64,000 bases of DNA from Campylobacter sp. RM5004 (GTDB lineage: Bacteria > Campylobacterota > Campylobacteria > Campylobacterales > Campylobacteraceae). The translations under genes were made by a program, and so were the position numbers. Positions 18,903 to 28,882 of the stretch are shown here, one piece after another. Positions within the stretch are counted from its first letter, which is position 1. Each line of letters begins with the position of its first letter. Where the stretch lies: NCBI RefSeq assembly GCF_022369455.1, contig NZ_CP059599.1:1826409-1890408 (forward strand). The letters run 5' to 3'. The notes under the pieces were generated by a model that did not search any database, was not told the DNA's origin, and saw only the letters and a list, made by a program, of their open reading frames with translations.

Positions 18903-19721
18903 ATGCAAGATTTTATTAGTAAAAGAATAAAAAGCCTACCTCCACTCAATGAAAGCACACTAGAAATTCAAAGAATTTGCAATGATGAAGGTGCGTCTTT
19001 AAAAGACTTAGCAAAAGTAGTAGAAAAAGACCCAATGCTTACTGCAAATATCCTTAAATCAGCAAATTCCCCGCTTTATGGATTTTCAAGAGAAATTAGT
19101 AGTGTTGATAGAGCTGTTAATTTATTTGGAATGACAACAATTAAAGGTTTTGCTTTAAATGCAGCAGTAAAAAATTCGTTTAAGATTAATTTAAGTGCAT
19201 ACAATATGGACGAAGCAAAATTTGCAAAAATCTCAACAATGCAAAATTCACTAGCAATAAACTGGCTAAGCAAAGGTAGTGATGATGTAAAAAAAGTTGT
19301 AATTCCTGCTTCGTTTTTGCTAGAAATTGGAAAAATTATAATATCTGCTGAACTAATAGAAACTAATAAAGCTAATGAATTTAAACAAGGCTTAAGCGAA
19401 CTTAAAAACATAAGAGAATTAAGCGAGTATGAAAAACAATTTTTGGGAATGAGTAGTGAAGAAGTAACTTCTATGATTTTTGATAAATGGAATCTTGAAG
19501 TTGATATGATTGATGCTATTTTTTATAGCGTAACTCCAGAAAAAGCAAGTAATGATATAAGAAACAATGCAGTTGCTTTAAATATCGTTTCAAACTTAGT
19601 AAATATTTTTGGAATTTTTAATGAAGAAATAATGGTTCAATGTATCTTAGATGCTAAAAATAATGGATTATTAGGGGATAAATTAATAGAAGCTATTAAA
19701 GTAGTAGAACAAGATGCTTGA
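18903..19721 (+). CDS. HDOD-domain protein
   Basis: The 272 residues match the HDOD family, non-catalytic relatives of HD phosphohydrolases used in regulation. Visible are LPPLNESTLEIQRIC, DPMLTANILKSANSPLYG and the helix with IKGFALN. The catalytic HD pair is absent, as expected. It has an AAAAGG RBS and overlaps rnr by 8 bases. In C. jejuni a relative affects flagella and motility (recalled, Cj0248). Confidence 0.83.
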   Translation: MQDFISKRIKSLPPLNESTLEIQRICNDEGASLKDLAKVVEKDPMLTANILKSANSPLYGFSREISSVDRAVNLFGMTTIKGFALNAAVKNSFKINLSAYNMDEAKFAKISTMQNSLAINWLSKGSDDVKKVVIPASFLLEIGKIIISAELIETNKANEFKQGLSELKNIRELSEYEKQFLGMSSEEVTSMIFDKWNLEVDMIDAIFYSVTPEKASNDIRNNAVALNIVSNLVNIFGIFNEEIMVQCILDAKNNGLLGDKLIEAIKVVEQDA

Positions 19722-21624
19722 ATTCTTAGAAAATATTAGACAAGGTTTTAATAAATTAGAAGCTAATTCAAAGCAAAAAGAACTAATAAAAGTCTTATTA
19801 ACAGAAAAAATCGTAAGCGAATACAATAATAAAATCTATTTTAACAATGGATTTTATTATGGCAAAATGGATATAAACTCAAAAGGAGATGGCTTTTTAC
19901 AAGCCTCTTTTTTAGAGCGTGATTTGCTCATAAGATCAAAAGATTTACATTCAGCAAGATACGGCGATATAGTAATTGCTAAGAAAAATAAAGTAAAAAA
20001 AGGTCGCCCTAGTGCAATAGTTGTTTTGGTATTAAAAAGAGAAGAAGAATTTTCTTTAGTTATTACTCAAATGCTAAAAAATGTGATATTTGGTAAATGC
20101 TTTAAAACAGGGCTTTTAAGACAGCTTAGCGTATCTCAAAAATCACTTAAAGCACTTCCTATTGGAACAATTTTAAAAATTGATAATGCAAGCTCTAATG
20201 TAGTAGAAGTGCTAGGTCATATTAGTGATAACAAAGTAGATGAAAAAATATCAATGGCTTTATATGATAGAGTTGAAGTTTTTGATAAAGCTTGTTTAGA
20301 TGAAGCAAATGCTTATGCTGGAAGTGTTGATATTAGCTTTTATCCAAATAGGCTTGATTTAAGAGCTTTGCCATTTTGCACTATTGATCCTATTCATGCA
20401 AAAGATTTTGATGATGCTATTTATTTTGATGAAAAAAATGAGATTTTATATGTAGCAATAGCCGATGTTAGCGAGTATGTAAGAGCTTTTGGCGCACTAG
20501 ATAATGAAGCTTTAAAGCGTGGATTTAGTATATATTTTCCACACAAGAGCATTCCTATGTTGCCACGCGTTTTAAGTGAAGGAATTTGTTCGCTAAATCC
20601 TAATGAGGATAGGCTTTGCTTTGGTTTTAAAATATATTTTGAAAGCTCAAAAGTAATAAAAGAAGAAATTTTTGAAGGAATAATTAATTCAAAAAGAAGA
20701 TTTAATTATGATGAAGTTGATGAATATTTTCAAAATAGAATTGATTTAAAAGAATGCAATTATATCTACGCTCTAAATGAACTTACACAAAAATTAAGAA
20801 ATAATAGACTAAATAAAGGCTTTAATTTCTTAACCGAAGAGCTTAGAATGGAAATTGATGAAAACTGGCAAATTAAAAAAACATATTACGAGCAATCAAC
20901 AAGGTCTCATCAATTAATTGAAGATTGTATGCTTTTAGCAAATAAAGCAGCTGCGAAAATGTGTCCTGATTTAGCGATTTTTAGAAACCACAGAAGTCCT
21001 AATTACAATAAAATCACTGCTATGTATGAAGAATTACAGCTTTTAGGGATTGAGTTTAGTGGTGGCGAAAATATTTACGAAAATATTAAAAATATTCAAG
21101 CTTTAGCAGATGAATTAAACATTCGTGCAGAAGTAGATAAAATCATAATTCGCTCTATGAAAAAAGCTGAATATGGACATGAAAATGCTGGGCATTTTGC
21201 TTTAGGATTTGATAGATACTCGCATTTTACAAGTCCTATTAGAAGATATTCGGATTTGATTTTGCATAGATTATTAAAAGCTCTTATGCAAAAAAATGAT
21301 AAATTATTTTCATATTTAAGCACTAATTTAGAAAATAAATGCTTTGAAGTAAGTTCTCTTGAAAGGCTTTCAGATAAGGTTGCAATGGATTTTTGTGATA
21401 GAGTATATGCAAGGTATTTTCATCAAAATATAGGCAAGAGATTTTATGTAAAAATTACAAAAAATGAAGAAATTACGATAGGAATTTTAGATGATGAGTT
21501 CAAGGGTGCAAGAATTTTTATAGCAAACCCAAATGTGCCATTATTTTCTAGAGTTTTGGTTGAGATTTATGAAGTAGATTTAATAAGCGCTAAGGTTTTT
21601 GCTAGGATAGTTAAAGATGTATGA
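19714..21624 (+). CDS. rnr: Ribonuclease R (RNB family)
   Basis: This is a 3'-5' exoribonuclease of RNA decay and quality control. The RNB catalytic motif DPIHAKDFDDAIYF (about residues 223-236) carries the acidic metal ligands, and RNHRSPNY and FTSPIRRYSDL are the later signatures. The C-terminal S1 domain is reduced. It is 636 residues long and overlaps both neighbours by 8 bases. Confidence 0.93.
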   Translation: MLEFLENIRQGFNKLEANSKQKELIKVLLTEKIVSEYNNKIYFNNGFYYGKMDINSKGDGFLQASFLERDLLIRSKDLHSARYGDIVIAKKNKVKKGRPSAIVVLVLKREEEFSLVITQMLKNVIFGKCFKTGLLRQLSVSQKSLKALPIGTILKIDNASSNVVEVLGHISDNKVDEKISMALYDRVEVFDKACLDEANAYAGSVDISFYPNRLDLRALPFCTIDPIHAKDFDDAIYFDEKNEILYVAIADVSEYVRAFGALDNEALKRGFSIYFPHKSIPMLPRVLSEGICSLNPNEDRLCFGFKIYFESSKVIKEEIFEGIINSKRRFNYDEVDEYFQNRIDLKECNYIYALNELTQKLRNNRLNKGFNFLTEELRMEIDENWQIKKTYYEQSTRSHQLIEDCMLLANKAAAKMCPDLAIFRNHRSPNYNKITAMYEELQLLGIEFSGGENIYENIKNIQALADELNIRAEVDKIIIRSMKKAEYGHENAGHFALGFDRYSHFTSPIRRYSDLILHRLLKALMQKNDKLFSYLSTNLENKCFEVSSLERLSDKVAMDFCDRVYARYFHQNIGKRFYVKITKNEEITIGILDDEFKGARIFIANPNVPLFSRVLVEIYEVDLISAKVFARIVKDV

Positions 21625-22564
21625 AGCAGAATTTAACAAAATAAAAAACAAATTAGCTAATGCTTTTATGCTCTATGGAAGTTGTAGATTAAGCATATTT
21701 TTAAATCTTGAAATAATAAAAAGTGCTGATAAAAGCGATGAGAGATTAATCCTAAGAGATAGCGATTATAAATTGGAAAAAGCTATTAATTTTCTAGGAG
21801 AAAGCTCGTTATTTTCAAATTCAAAACTACTCGTATTGGAATTTGAAAAAGGAATTTCAAATAAGGATTTAAAAGAAATTTTAAAATGCGTAAATAGTGA
21901 AAATAGACTAATTTTAGCTATTTATGAAACAAAAGCTTTAAAAGATTTAGAGCTAGTTATGAATAATAATTTTGTTAGATTTTTTGATAAAAAAACTAGC
22001 TTTGAGCAGATTAGTTTATTACAAGATGTAGCGAATTTTTACAATATAAAAACAAATGAAATAGCCTTGCAATATCTTCAAAAAAATTACGAATTTGATA
22101 TTTTTAAAGCAGGTTGTGAGCTTTTAAAATACCAAAATCAAATTCTTGATATAAATACTTTAAAAGAGCATTGCGAAGTTGATAATGCTTTAGGTTTTGA
22201 TGATTTTTTAAGAAATTTTTTAAATACAAAAGAGCCAAAAGAATATATTTATAAAATCATAGAAAACGAAGATGAAATTGCACTAATTAATAAACTTTAT
22301 TCAAGTCTTTTAAGATTATTTACGATTAGCTCAAATCTTAAAATAAATGGCAGAATTGATTATAAAGTTGCTTTTGGATATACACCACCAAGGCAAGTTT
22401 GCGTTGAATTAGAAAATCAAGCTAGAAAATTATCTAAATTTTATGAAGAAATTTTTGCTATTTTACTTGATGCTGAATATGAAATAAAGCTAGATAGCAA
22501 TAATTCTTCAAAAGAAATTATGTATTCAAATCTATTAAAGATTTATTTTTTAATAAACTCATAA
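21617..22564 (+). CDS. holA: DNA polymerase III, delta subunit
   Basis: HolA opens and loads the sliding clamp. The 315 residues have the divergent epsilonproteobacterial HolA pattern: an N-terminal AFMLYGSCRLSIF and a C-terminal helical collar domain. Position after rnr and before rpsF agrees. An in-frame dispersed-repeat copy (21836-21862) encodes LEFEKGIS. Sequence similarity is weak by eye, so the call rests partly on context. Confidence 0.78.
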   Translation: MYEAEFNKIKNKLANAFMLYGSCRLSIFLNLEIIKSADKSDERLILRDSDYKLEKAINFLGESSLFSNSKLLVLEFEKGISNKDLKEILKCVNSENRLILAIYETKALKDLELVMNNNFVRFFDKKTSFEQISLLQDVANFYNIKTNEIALQYLQKNYEFDIFKAGCELLKYQNQILDINTLKEHCEVDNALGFDDFLRNFLNTKEPKEYIYKIIENEDEIALINKLYSSLLRLFTISSNLKINGRIDYKVAFGYTPPRQVCVELENQARKLSKFYEEIFAILLDAEYEIKLDSNNSSKEIMYSNLLKIYFLINS

Positions 22565-22654
22565 AATATTAAGTTTAAATTGCTAAAATCTTGCCTTGCT
22601 TTATGCAAAATTCCTTGCTTAATTTAATTAGGCTTAATATCCAAAAGGAGAATC

Positions 22655-23038
22655 ATGAGACATTATGAGGTTTTATTCATCGCAAAGCCAACGCTAACAG
22701 ATGAAGAATTAAAGGCGAGAGTTGAGTTTGTTAAAGAAACTCTAGTTAAAAATGGTGCTGAAATTGCAAATACTATTGAAATGGGTGCTAGAAAATTAGC
22801 TTACCAAATTGATAAATATGAGCGTGGCGTATATTATGTAATATATTTCAAAGCTCCAGGTGCTTTAATTAAAGAACTTGAGCGTGTTTTAAAAATTACT
22901 GAAGATATTATCAGATTTTTAATCGTTAAATATGAAAACAGACGCGAAATCGCTGCGTGGGAAATACTTTCTCAAGGCAAAAGATTAGGTAAAAAAGAAA
23001 ATAAAAAAGAAGCAAAGGCTGAAACTCCAGCAGAGTAA
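22655..23038 (+). CDS. rpsF: 30S ribosomal protein S6
   Basis: The 127 residues begin [18 protein letters not shown] and contain [17 protein letters not shown], the S6 signature. The lysine-rich tail is common in Campylobacter. AAAGGAG precedes the ATG. S6 binds 16S rRNA together with S18, encoded two genes on. Confidence 0.97.
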   Translation: MRHYEVLFIAKPTLTDEELKARVEFVKETLVKNGAEIANTIEMGARKLAYQIDKYERGVYYVIYFKAPGALIKELERVLKITEDIIRFLIVKYENRREIAAWEILSQGKRLGKKENKKEAKAETPAE

Positions 23039-23048
23039 AGGATAAAAA

Positions 23049-23564
23049 ATGAATAAAGTTATTCTAATAGGTCGTTTAGTAAGAGATGTTGAGATAAAAA
23101 CCATTAGCACTACTGGAAATGCGGTAGTAAATAACGCTATTGCTGTTAGTAGATATAGAACTTCAAACACAGGCGAAAGAATAGAAGAAACTTTATTTAT
23201 AGATGTAGTTTTTTATAATAGATTAGCAGAAATTGTAGGGCAATATTTAAGAAAAGGCTCAAAACTTATGGCAGAAGGTTATTTACAACAACAAAATTGG
23301 GTTGATACTGCGACAAATCAAAATCGCTCAAAAATTCAACTTGTAGTTGAAAATATGGAAATGCTTGATAATAAGCCTGAAGAAACTAATGCTGCTAGAA
23401 ACAATGTTCAAGCTAATAATAACTACGCTAGACCTACTCAAAATAATTATCAGCAAAATAATTTCTCAAGAGAGAATAATTCATATCAAAAACAAAACAA
23501 TTTTGCTGAAGAAAGAAACAATTATAACTATAACTCTTCTTATGATGAAGAGATACCATTTTAA
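23049..23564 (+). CDS. ssb: Single-stranded DNA-binding protein
   Basis: An OB-fold N-terminus starts MNKVILIGRLVRDVE and includes GERIEETLFIDVVFYNRLAEI. An Asn/Gln-rich linker follows, and the acidic tip is DEEIPF, the partner-binding tail of bacterial SSB. At 171 residues it is of normal length. It is placed between rpsF and rpsR, as in many bacteria. Confidence 0.97.
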   Translation: MNKVILIGRLVRDVEIKTISTTGNAVVNNAIAVSRYRTSNTGERIEETLFIDVVFYNRLAEIVGQYLRKGSKLMAEGYLQQQNWVDTATNQNRSKIQLVVENMEMLDNKPEETNAARNNVQANNNYARPTQNNYQQNNFSRENNSYQKQNNFAEERNNYNYNSSYDEEIPF

Positions 23565-23574
23565 AGGATAAATC

Positions 23575-23835
23575 ATGGCAGAAAAAAGAAAGTATTCAAG
23601 AAAATATTGCAAATTTACAGAAGCAAAAGTTGATTTTATTGATTATAAAGATACAGCATTATTAAAACACGCTTTATCAGAGCGCTTTAAAATAATGCCA
23701 AGAAGATTAACAGGAACAAGCAAGAAACACCAAGAAATGGTTGAGCTTGCAATTAAAAGAGCAAGAGCAGTTGCATTAATTCCTTATGTATGCGACCGCA
23801 AAAATGTAGTAACAAACCCATTTGAAGGTTTATAA
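23575..23835 (+). CDS. rpsR: 30S ribosomal protein S18
   Basis: The 86 residues contain the S18 core RRKYCKF-like [35 protein letters not shown]-type sequence and the basic helix [13 protein letters not shown]. It lies 10 bases after ssb with AAAGGA before the ATG. Confidence 0.97.
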   Translation: MAEKRKYSRKYCKFTEAKVDFIDYKDTALLKHALSERFKIMPRRLTGTSKKHQEMVELAIKRARAVALIPYVCDRKNVVTNPFEGL

Positions 23836-23840
23836 TAATT

Positions 23841-23859
23841 AGGCTAGATTTTCTAGCCT
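23841..23859. terminator. Hairpin terminator shared by rpsR and a convergent gene
   Basis: AGGCTAG-ATTTT-CTAGCCT is a perfect 7-bp stem. It overlaps the 3' end of the convergent minus-strand gene, so it may serve both directions. Confidence 0.65.
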
Positions 23860-24227
23860 ATAAAATATTCTTTATATTTTTCATCAAATTCTTTTATCAA
23901 AACACAATCAACACCAACATTAGCAGCCTTAACAATAGCTTCATCGTTAGTTGCAAGGGTTAAAATCTTGCTATCGAACAAGTATTTTTCAGCTAACAAA
24001 ACGCTATCTGTTAAAATATTAATATTTGGGATTATATATTCACACAAAGCCGCGTTTGATTTTAATACTTCACTTAAAGTATTGCAAAATAAAGCTTTTT
24101 TCATATTATTTTTAGCTAGATATTCGTTTTTATATTCAATACAACTTATTTTGTTTTCGTTAATTCCTATTTCAAATTCCACGGAATTAAATTGATTTTT
24201 AATATAGCTAAGTCCATAAATTATCAT
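23853..24227 (-). CDS. Hypothetical protein, 124 aa
   Basis: I do not recognise this protein. It alternates beta-like and helical segments, with SKILTLATNDEAIVKAANVGVDCVLI near the C-terminus resembling a small Rossmann-like or receiver-like fold. A dispersed-repeat copy at 24160-24184 encodes EFEIGIN near the N-terminus. It overlaps the upstream gene by 4 bases. Neither gene has a flagellar motif, despite lying beside silent flagellin 3. Confidence 0.6.
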   Translation of the reverse strand: MIIYGLSYIKNQFNSVEFEIGINENKISCIEYKNEYLAKNNMKKALFCNTLSEVLKSNAALCEYIIPNINILTDSVLLAEKYLFDSKILTLATNDEAIVKAANVGVDCVLIKEFDEKYKEYFIG

Positions 24228-24469
24228 TTTATATCCTTTATAATTTTTTCAAGATATGTGATTTCATTCATAAAATTCATTTGTAAATATTCTAAATTAT
24301 CATAAATATTTGCTAATTCTTCATCATTTGCTTTTGATATTTTTAGCTTAATTTCATTGTAATTTATATTAAATTGATTTTCTTTTAGAATATTTATCTT
24401 TAAATTATTATAAATTTGCTCTAATTTTTGTAAATCTTGCAATTTTTCCAAACAAGTAATTTTTTTCAT
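24224..24469 (-). CDS. Small coiled-coil hypothetical protein
   Basis: It begins MKKITCLEKLQDLQKLEQIYNN-like and is all helix, with heptad-type leucine/isoleucine spacing. I start it at the ATG at 24469 (81 aa) because AAAAGGAAAA precedes that codon; a longer version from 24511 would run into the flagellin leader. It could be a chaperone-like helical protein next to a flagellin, but no FliS, FliT or FlgN signature is visible. Confidence 0.55.
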   Translation of the reverse strand: MKKITCLEKLQDLQKLEQIYNNLKINILKENQFNINYNEIKLKISKANDEELANIYDNLEYLQMNFMNEITYLEKIIKDIK

Positions 24470-24498
24470 CTTTTTCCTTTTTTTTAATTTTATTAAAT

Positions 24499-24523
24499 CT
24501 AAATTAATCAAACTCCCCCACCA
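24499..24523 (+). repeat. 25-bp leader shared by both silent flagellins
   Basis: It is identical to the minus strand of 5127-5151 (CTAAATTAATCAAACT plus CCCCCACCA) and joined at the same codon (TTAAGCGCTCAC). Sequence further upstream differs between the two loci, so the boundary of shared sequence is sharp. Confidence 0.85.
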
Positions 24524-24547
24524 TTAAGCGCTCACGCTAATGCTTCT

Positions 24548-26695
24548 ATGAACAATAGAGCTATTGATAGCTCACTTTCAAAGCTAAACTCAGGTTTTAG
24601 AATTAATAGTGCTGCTGATGATGCTTCAGGTATGGCAATTGCAGATAGCTTAAGAAGTCAAGCTAGTTCACTTGGTAAGGCTATTATGAATGCTAATGAT
24701 GCTATTGGTATTATTCAAACAGCTGATAAGGCTATGGATGAGCAAATTAAAATACTTGAAACTATTAAGAATAAAGCTATTCAATCAGCTCAAGATGGTC
24801 AAACAACTGAGACAAGAAAGGCGCTTCAAGCTGATATTTCAAGACTTATGGAAGAGCTTGATAATATTGGTAATACTACATCATTTAACGGTCAAAAGCT
24901 ACTATCTGGAACGTTTTCAAATAAGGAGTTTCAAATTGGTGCTTATTCAAATGAGACTGTTAAGGCTAGTATTGGGGCAACTACAAGTGATAAGATTGGT
25001 TTAACTAGGTTTGAGACTGGGCATAATGTAAGACAAAGTGACCTTGCATTAGGAGATAAGATTAATTTAACATTTAAAAACGTAGATGGGATTAATGACT
25101 TTACATTTGAACCTGTACAAATTACTAATGGCAATAAAGTTGGTGCTGGACAAGGTTTAGGTTCATTAGTTGAAGCTATTAACAAAGCTACTGATAAAAC
25201 TGGTGTAAAAGCTTCTGTTACAGTTGAGAGTGTATTCGAGCAACCTATTAAAGCAGGAACTACATTTGAAGGCTTTAGTATAAATGGTGTAACTATTGGC
25301 TCAATTGAAGTTAAAGACAAAGATGGTAACGGTGCTTTAAGAGCTGCTATTAACTCAGTTAAAGATCAAACGGGAGTAGAAGCTTCTGTAGATAGTAAGG
25401 GTAGGCTTGTATTAAATAATAGAGATGGTCGTGGTATTAAGATAACTGATGGGGTGGATAAGAACTTAGATATTGCTGCAAATCAAGGTGTTAATAATCC
25501 AGATAAGCATGTTTTATATGTAAACGATGCAAACACTCCAGCTAATAAAGGTCAAAAAGTTATAGACTTAGCATTAGAAGCAAGTTGGACAACAGGTCAA
25601 AGTAACGGTCAGGGTAACGGCGCTCCTGCTGGTAACGTAGCAGGTTCAATCTTTAATGATAAAAATACATTTGAAGATATTCAAAAAGCACACTATGAAT
25701 TAGATGCAAGGATTGCAGGGGACGGTGCATCTAAAGGTAAAGCTGCTGCTTTAGCTGCAACTAATGGAGAAATAGATTTACAAAATGTTACTGCTGAAGC
25801 TATAGGTGCTTTAAACCTTGCTGTAAACCAAAACCACACAGCGAATGCTAGCCCAGAGATGATTGCAGCTTCTGCAGCATTAGCTGAAATTAAAGATGCT
25901 GGTAACAACCCACAGACAATAAGTGATGCTAATAATAGAATTGATAAAGCTATGGAAGCGTTACAGAAAATTGTAGATATGGGTAAAGGTAAGACTATGA
26001 ATACAGCTGATGGTGAAAACGCAATTGCAGCTCATGCTATGCAACAATTCTTAAAAGGTCTTAAAGAAGGTATTAACGAACCAAATAGAGAAGGCCTTAA
26101 AGATATGATTGGTCTTACAAACGATACTAAAACTAACTTCGGAAGACTTAGCCTTGTATCAACTAACGGTAAAGACATAGTTGTAGAAGCAAGTAGAGAT
26201 ATTATAAATGCCAATGGAGATTTTGAGAAATTAAACATTACTAGCACTATTGGTTATGATAAAAATGTTAGCGAAAAAACTGTTTCATTAAGAGAAACAA
26301 ACTCTAAGATTGATAAAGAAACAGCAGATGCAATGGGTTATAATTCAAACGATTGGCAAGCAAGTGAAACTGCGGACAATAAGAATGGATATGCAGCAGG
26401 TGTTATGACACTAAAAGGTGCTCAAGCTATGATGAATATTGCTGAATCAGCTCAAAAAGCTCTTGAAGCAATTCGTTCAGACCTTGGTTCTGTTCAAAAC
26501 CAACTTGTTTCAACTGTAAATAACATTTCAGTTACTCAAGTAAACGTTAAAGCTGCTGAAAGTAATATTAGAGATGTTGACTTTGCAGAAGAAAGTGCTA
26601 CATTTAGTAAGCACCAAATACTAGCTCAATCAGGTGTTTATGCAATGAGCCAAGCTAACGCTGTTCAACAAAACGTAATGAGATTATTACAGTAG
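24548..26695 (+). CDS. Flagellin, 5'-truncated silent cassette 3
   Basis: The 715 residues have the conserved flagellin core, but the first 23 codons, the RBS and the sigma28 promoter are absent. In-frame sequence upstream hits TAA within the shared leader. Bases 24524-25029 match the expressed copy without difference, and the last ~245 bases differ by about one base. The centre carries its own Asn/Gly-rich block (about residues 300-540). I infer a donor cassette 16 kb from the expression site. A strong terminator follows. Confidence 0.85.
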   Translation: MNNRAIDSSLSKLNSGFRINSAADDASGMAIADSLRSQASSLGKAIMNANDAIGIIQTADKAMDEQIKILETIKNKAIQSAQDGQTTETRKALQADISRLMEELDNIGNTTSFNGQKLLSGTFSNKEFQIGAYSNETVKASIGATTSDKIGLTRFETGHNVRQSDLALGDKINLTFKNVDGINDFTFEPVQITNGNKVGAGQGLGSLVEAINKATDKTGVKASVTVESVFEQPIKAGTTFEGFSINGVTIGSIEVKDKDGNGALRAAINSVKDQTGVEASVDSKGRLVLNNRDGRGIKITDGVDKNLDIAANQGVNNPDKHVLYVNDANTPANKGQKVIDLALEASWTTGQSNGQGNGAPAGNVAGSIFNDKNTFEDIQKAHYELDARIAGDGASKGKAAALAATNGEIDLQNVTAEAIGALNLAVNQNHTANASPEMIAASAALAEIKDAGNNPQTISDANNRIDKAMEALQKIVDMGKGKTMNTADGENAIAAHAMQQFLKGLKEGINEPNREGLKDMIGLTNDTKTNFGRLSLVSTNGKDIVVEASRDIINANGDFEKLNITSTIGYDKNVSEKTVSLRETNSKIDKETADAMGYNSNDWQASETADNKNGYAAGVMTLKGAQAMMNIAESAQKALEAIRSDLGSVQNQLVSTVNNISVTQVNVKAAESNIRDVDFAEESATFSKHQILAQSGVYAMSQANAVQQNVMRLLQ

Positions 26696-26728
26696 TAAAA
26701 ACAAATAAGATTATTACAATAATTCTAA

Positions 26729-26751
26729 GGGGAGCACTCGCTCCCTTTTTT
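26729..26751 (+). terminator. Rho-independent terminator after silent flagellin 3
   Basis: GGGAGC-ACTC-GCTCCC followed by TTTTTT. It is unrelated in sequence to the terminators of the other two flagellins. Confidence 0.85.
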
Positions 26752-26792
26752 AAATTTTAAAAATCAATTTCCTACTTTAAATTCTTTAAAAC

Positions 26793-26820
26793 TTGATAAT
26801 TTAAGCATAATTAGTATAAG
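26793..26820 (+). promoter_or_regulatory. Putative sigma70-type promoter of the toxin-antitoxin pair
   Basis: TTGATA (26793-26798), a 16-base spacer and TATAAG (26815-26820) lie 25 bases before the antitoxin ATG, which has an AAAGGAG RBS. Confidence 0.5.
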
Positions 26821-26845
26821 ATAACGATTACAAAAGGAGTAGAAT

Positions 26846-27088
26846 ATGAATGTAACAATTACTATGAACGATAATCCAAAAATGTTGAAGATTTTTAAGG
26901 AGATTGCAAAGGGATTTAATGAACCTATAAAAATCAAGAAAAATAAAAATAAATTAGATGATTTTTATAATAGTAAAGAATTTTTAGATTCTATAAAAGA
27001 AGTAAAAGAATTAAAAGCTGCATATTTACGTGGGGAGATAAAAGGGCAGAGTTTTGAAGAGTTTAAGGCCGAGATGGAAAAACTATGA
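26846..27088 (+). CDS. Antitoxin of a type II toxin-antitoxin pair (RelB-like)
   Basis: The 80 residues have a short beta-type N-terminus (MNVTITMNDNPKML) and an acidic C-terminal half, SFEEFKAEMEKL, as in RelB/DinJ-like antitoxins that wrap the toxin. The call rests mainly on the partner: the toxin ATG overlaps its stop by 4 bases. It probably autoregulates the operon. Confidence 0.78.
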   Translation: MNVTITMNDNPKMLKIFKEIAKGFNEPIKIKKNKNKLDDFYNSKEFLDSIKEVKELKAAYLRGEIKGQSFEEFKAEMEKL

Positions 27089-27363
27089 GTAAATATCAAA
27101 TATTAAAATCAAAAGGCTTTAAAACTGATTTTAAAAAACTAAGTAAAGAAGATAAAAAACTAACACTAGATATTATCAAACGCCTTGCAAATGATGAAGT
27201 CTTAGAGCCGATTTATAAAGACCATGCATTACAAGGTAGATTTAAAGGTTATAGAGATTGTCATGTGAAAAACGATTTGGTGCTAATTTACGAAAAAGAT
27301 AAAAACATTCTAACACTAACTTGCATTAATATTGCAAACCACAGCAATTCGTTTAAAAAATAA
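27085..27363 (+). CDS. YafQ-family mRNA-interferase toxin
   Basis: This is a ribosome-dependent endoribonuclease fold of the RelE/ParE superfamily. The 92 residues show FKTDFKKL near the start, then the YafQ signature HALQGRFKGYRDCHVKNDLVLIY-type block (residues about 52-74) and a C-terminal NHSNSF with the conserved histidine and phenylalanine. It lies immediately downstream of silent flagellin 3 and could stabilise that cassette region. Confidence 0.85.
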   Translation: MSKYQILKSKGFKTDFKKLSKEDKKLTLDIIKRLANDEVLEPIYKDHALQGRFKGYRDCHVKNDLVLIYEKDKNILTLTCINIANHSNSFKK

Positions 27364-27380
27364 TTTAATGATTTAATAAA

Positions 27381-27404
27381 ATTCAAATTCCTAATTCAAA
27401 TTCT
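27381..27404. repeat. Dispersed repeat, half copy
   Basis: ATTCAAATTCCTAATTCAAATTC lies between the toxin gene and a CACTC-type element. A further half copy lies at 27538-27562. Confidence 0.65.
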
Positions 27405-27421
27405 TTTTATTTAGTTTTAAC

Positions 27422-27485
27422 CACTCTTGAGACTATTATTACAAACTAGCAATTTATTTGCTAGTTTGTAATAATAATGCGAGTG
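27422..27485 (-). repeat. CACTC-type palindromic element, best-preserved copy
   Basis: The ends are CACTC and GAGTG. The internal 19-bp arms TATTATTACAAACTAGCAA and TTGCTAGTTTGTAATAATA are perfect. The downstream flank (27490-27562) also resembles 8802-8885, so the copy came with flagellin-flank sequence. Confidence 0.82.
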
Positions 27486-27563
27486 AATACTAAGAGTTAA
27501 GATTTTAAAATTTTATGCCTTATTTAGTAAAAGTTTAAATACTTAGTTCCTAATTCAAATTCT

Positions 27564-28214
27564 TTATTTTTGTTTTACGAATTGTAAGATAAAAAGTATC
27601 GCAAAAGAAAGAGCTAATAATATTAAGCTTATTTCATTTGCCTTGCTAAGCTCAAGATTTTCCAACGCTTCAAAAACAGCAATAGAAGCTACTTTAGTCT
27701 CGCCTTCTACGCTCCCACCTATCATCATCACAACCCCAAATTCTCCCATCGTATGCGCAAAACTCATAACACAAGCACTAATTATGCTAGGCTTAATTAA
27801 AGGTATACAAAGGCGAAAAATAAGATTGGCTTTAGTTTTTTGCAATAATTTCGCCCTATGAAATAAATTATCAGGCAAATTTGAAAACGCACTATAAATA
27901 GGATTAAACATAAAAGGCAAAGAATAAATAACAGATGCAATCAACAATGCCTTGAAATTAAATACTAATTTAATGTCAAATTGTGCTAAAAATTTGCCTA
28001 AAAAATTATTAGGACTAAAGCAAACTAACAAATAAAATCCTAAAACGGTTGGTGGCAATACTAATGGCAAAGATAGCACACTAAGTAAGACTTTTTTGCC
28101 AAAAAAATCATTTCTACTTAAATAAAACGCAGGATATAAACATATAAAAAATAATATTAAAGTAGTTATAAAAGATAGTTTTAATGATAATATTATGGGC
28201 GTTAAATCGTGCAT
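27564..28214 (-). CDS. modB: Molybdate ABC transporter permease ModB
   Basis: The 216 residues have about five membrane helices, with the permease EAA-like segment MGEFGVVMMIGGSVEGET (about 155-172) characteristic of ModB/CysT-type permeases. It overlaps modC by 13 bases. Confidence 0.9.
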   Translation of the reverse strand: MHDLTPIILSLKLSFITTLILFFICLYPAFYLSRNDFFGKKVLLSVLSLPLVLPPTVLGFYLLVCFSPNNFLGKFLAQFDIKLVFNFKALLIASVIYSLPFMFNPIYSAFSNLPDNLFHRAKLLQKTKANLIFRLCIPLIKPSIISACVMSFAHTMGEFGVVMMIGGSVEGETKVASIAVFEALENLELSKANEISLILLALSFAILFILQFVKQK

Positions 28215-28882
28215 AAAAACTCATTATTTTGGATTTTTTCTAAATAAAATTCTTCTTTATTTAGGCATTTTTCAATTCTACCATTTTTTACGAAAAACAC
28301 CCTATTTGCAAGAGCATTTATCTCAAAACAAGAATGCGAAACAAAAATTATCGTGCTTTTATAATCTTTATTAATTTTTTTAATTAGCTTAATTAGGGCT
28401 AATTTATTACTATCATCTAAAGCACTTAAAGGCTCGTCTAATAAAATATATTTTGAGTTTTTACTCAAAGCACAAATTAATGCTAAGCGTTGCTTTTGCC
28501 CTCCACTAAGGCTTGAAATGGGTTTATTTTTAAGCTCTTTTAGATTAGCAAGTTCTAATAACTCATCATAAAATTTAGCAGTTTTACTATCAAGTAATTT
28601 GCCAAATTTATATTTTAAATCATCAAATAGGCTTTTTGTATTAGTAAAAACTAAATTTTCATAAACATTAAAATTTTCAAATAAAGTGCAGTCTTGAAAC
28701 AAAAAAGCAACATCTTCTAATAAAGGCTTATCAATAAGCCCTGCAATTAGTTTTAACATAGTGCTTTTACCACTGCCACTATCTCCAAAAAGTGCGATGA
28801 TTTCAGAGTCTTTAAAACAAATCTTCGCATCAACACTAAAATCATCAAAATTATGCTTTAAAACAAGCTCATTCATAGCCAT
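28202..28882 (-). CDS. modC: Molybdate ABC transporter ATP-binding protein ModC
   Basis: The 226 residues carry a Walker A GDSGSGKST, Q-loop FLFQDCTLF, signature LSGGQKQRLALI, Walker B YILLDEPLSALD and H-loop VSHS. The C-terminal molybdate-binding domain of E. coli ModC is missing, as in other small ModC proteins. It overlaps modA by 14 bases. Confidence 0.9.
   Translation of the reverse strand: MAMNELVLKHNFDDFSVDAKICFKDSEIIALFGDSGSGKSTMLKLIAGLIDKPLLEDVAFLFQDCTLFENFNVYENLVFTNTKSLFDDLKYKFGKLLDSKTAKFYDELLELANLKELKNKPISSLSGGQKQRLALICALSKNSKYILLDEPLSALDDSNKLALIKLIKKINKDYKSTIIFVSHSCFEINALANRVFFVKNGRIEKCLNKEEFYLEKIQNNEFLCTI

Noticed and set aside
23841-24511. The two small genes beside silent flagellin 3 as flagellar chaperones (FliS/FliT/FlgN)
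   Set aside because: Only size and position suggest it. No family signature is visible, so they are kept as hypothetical.
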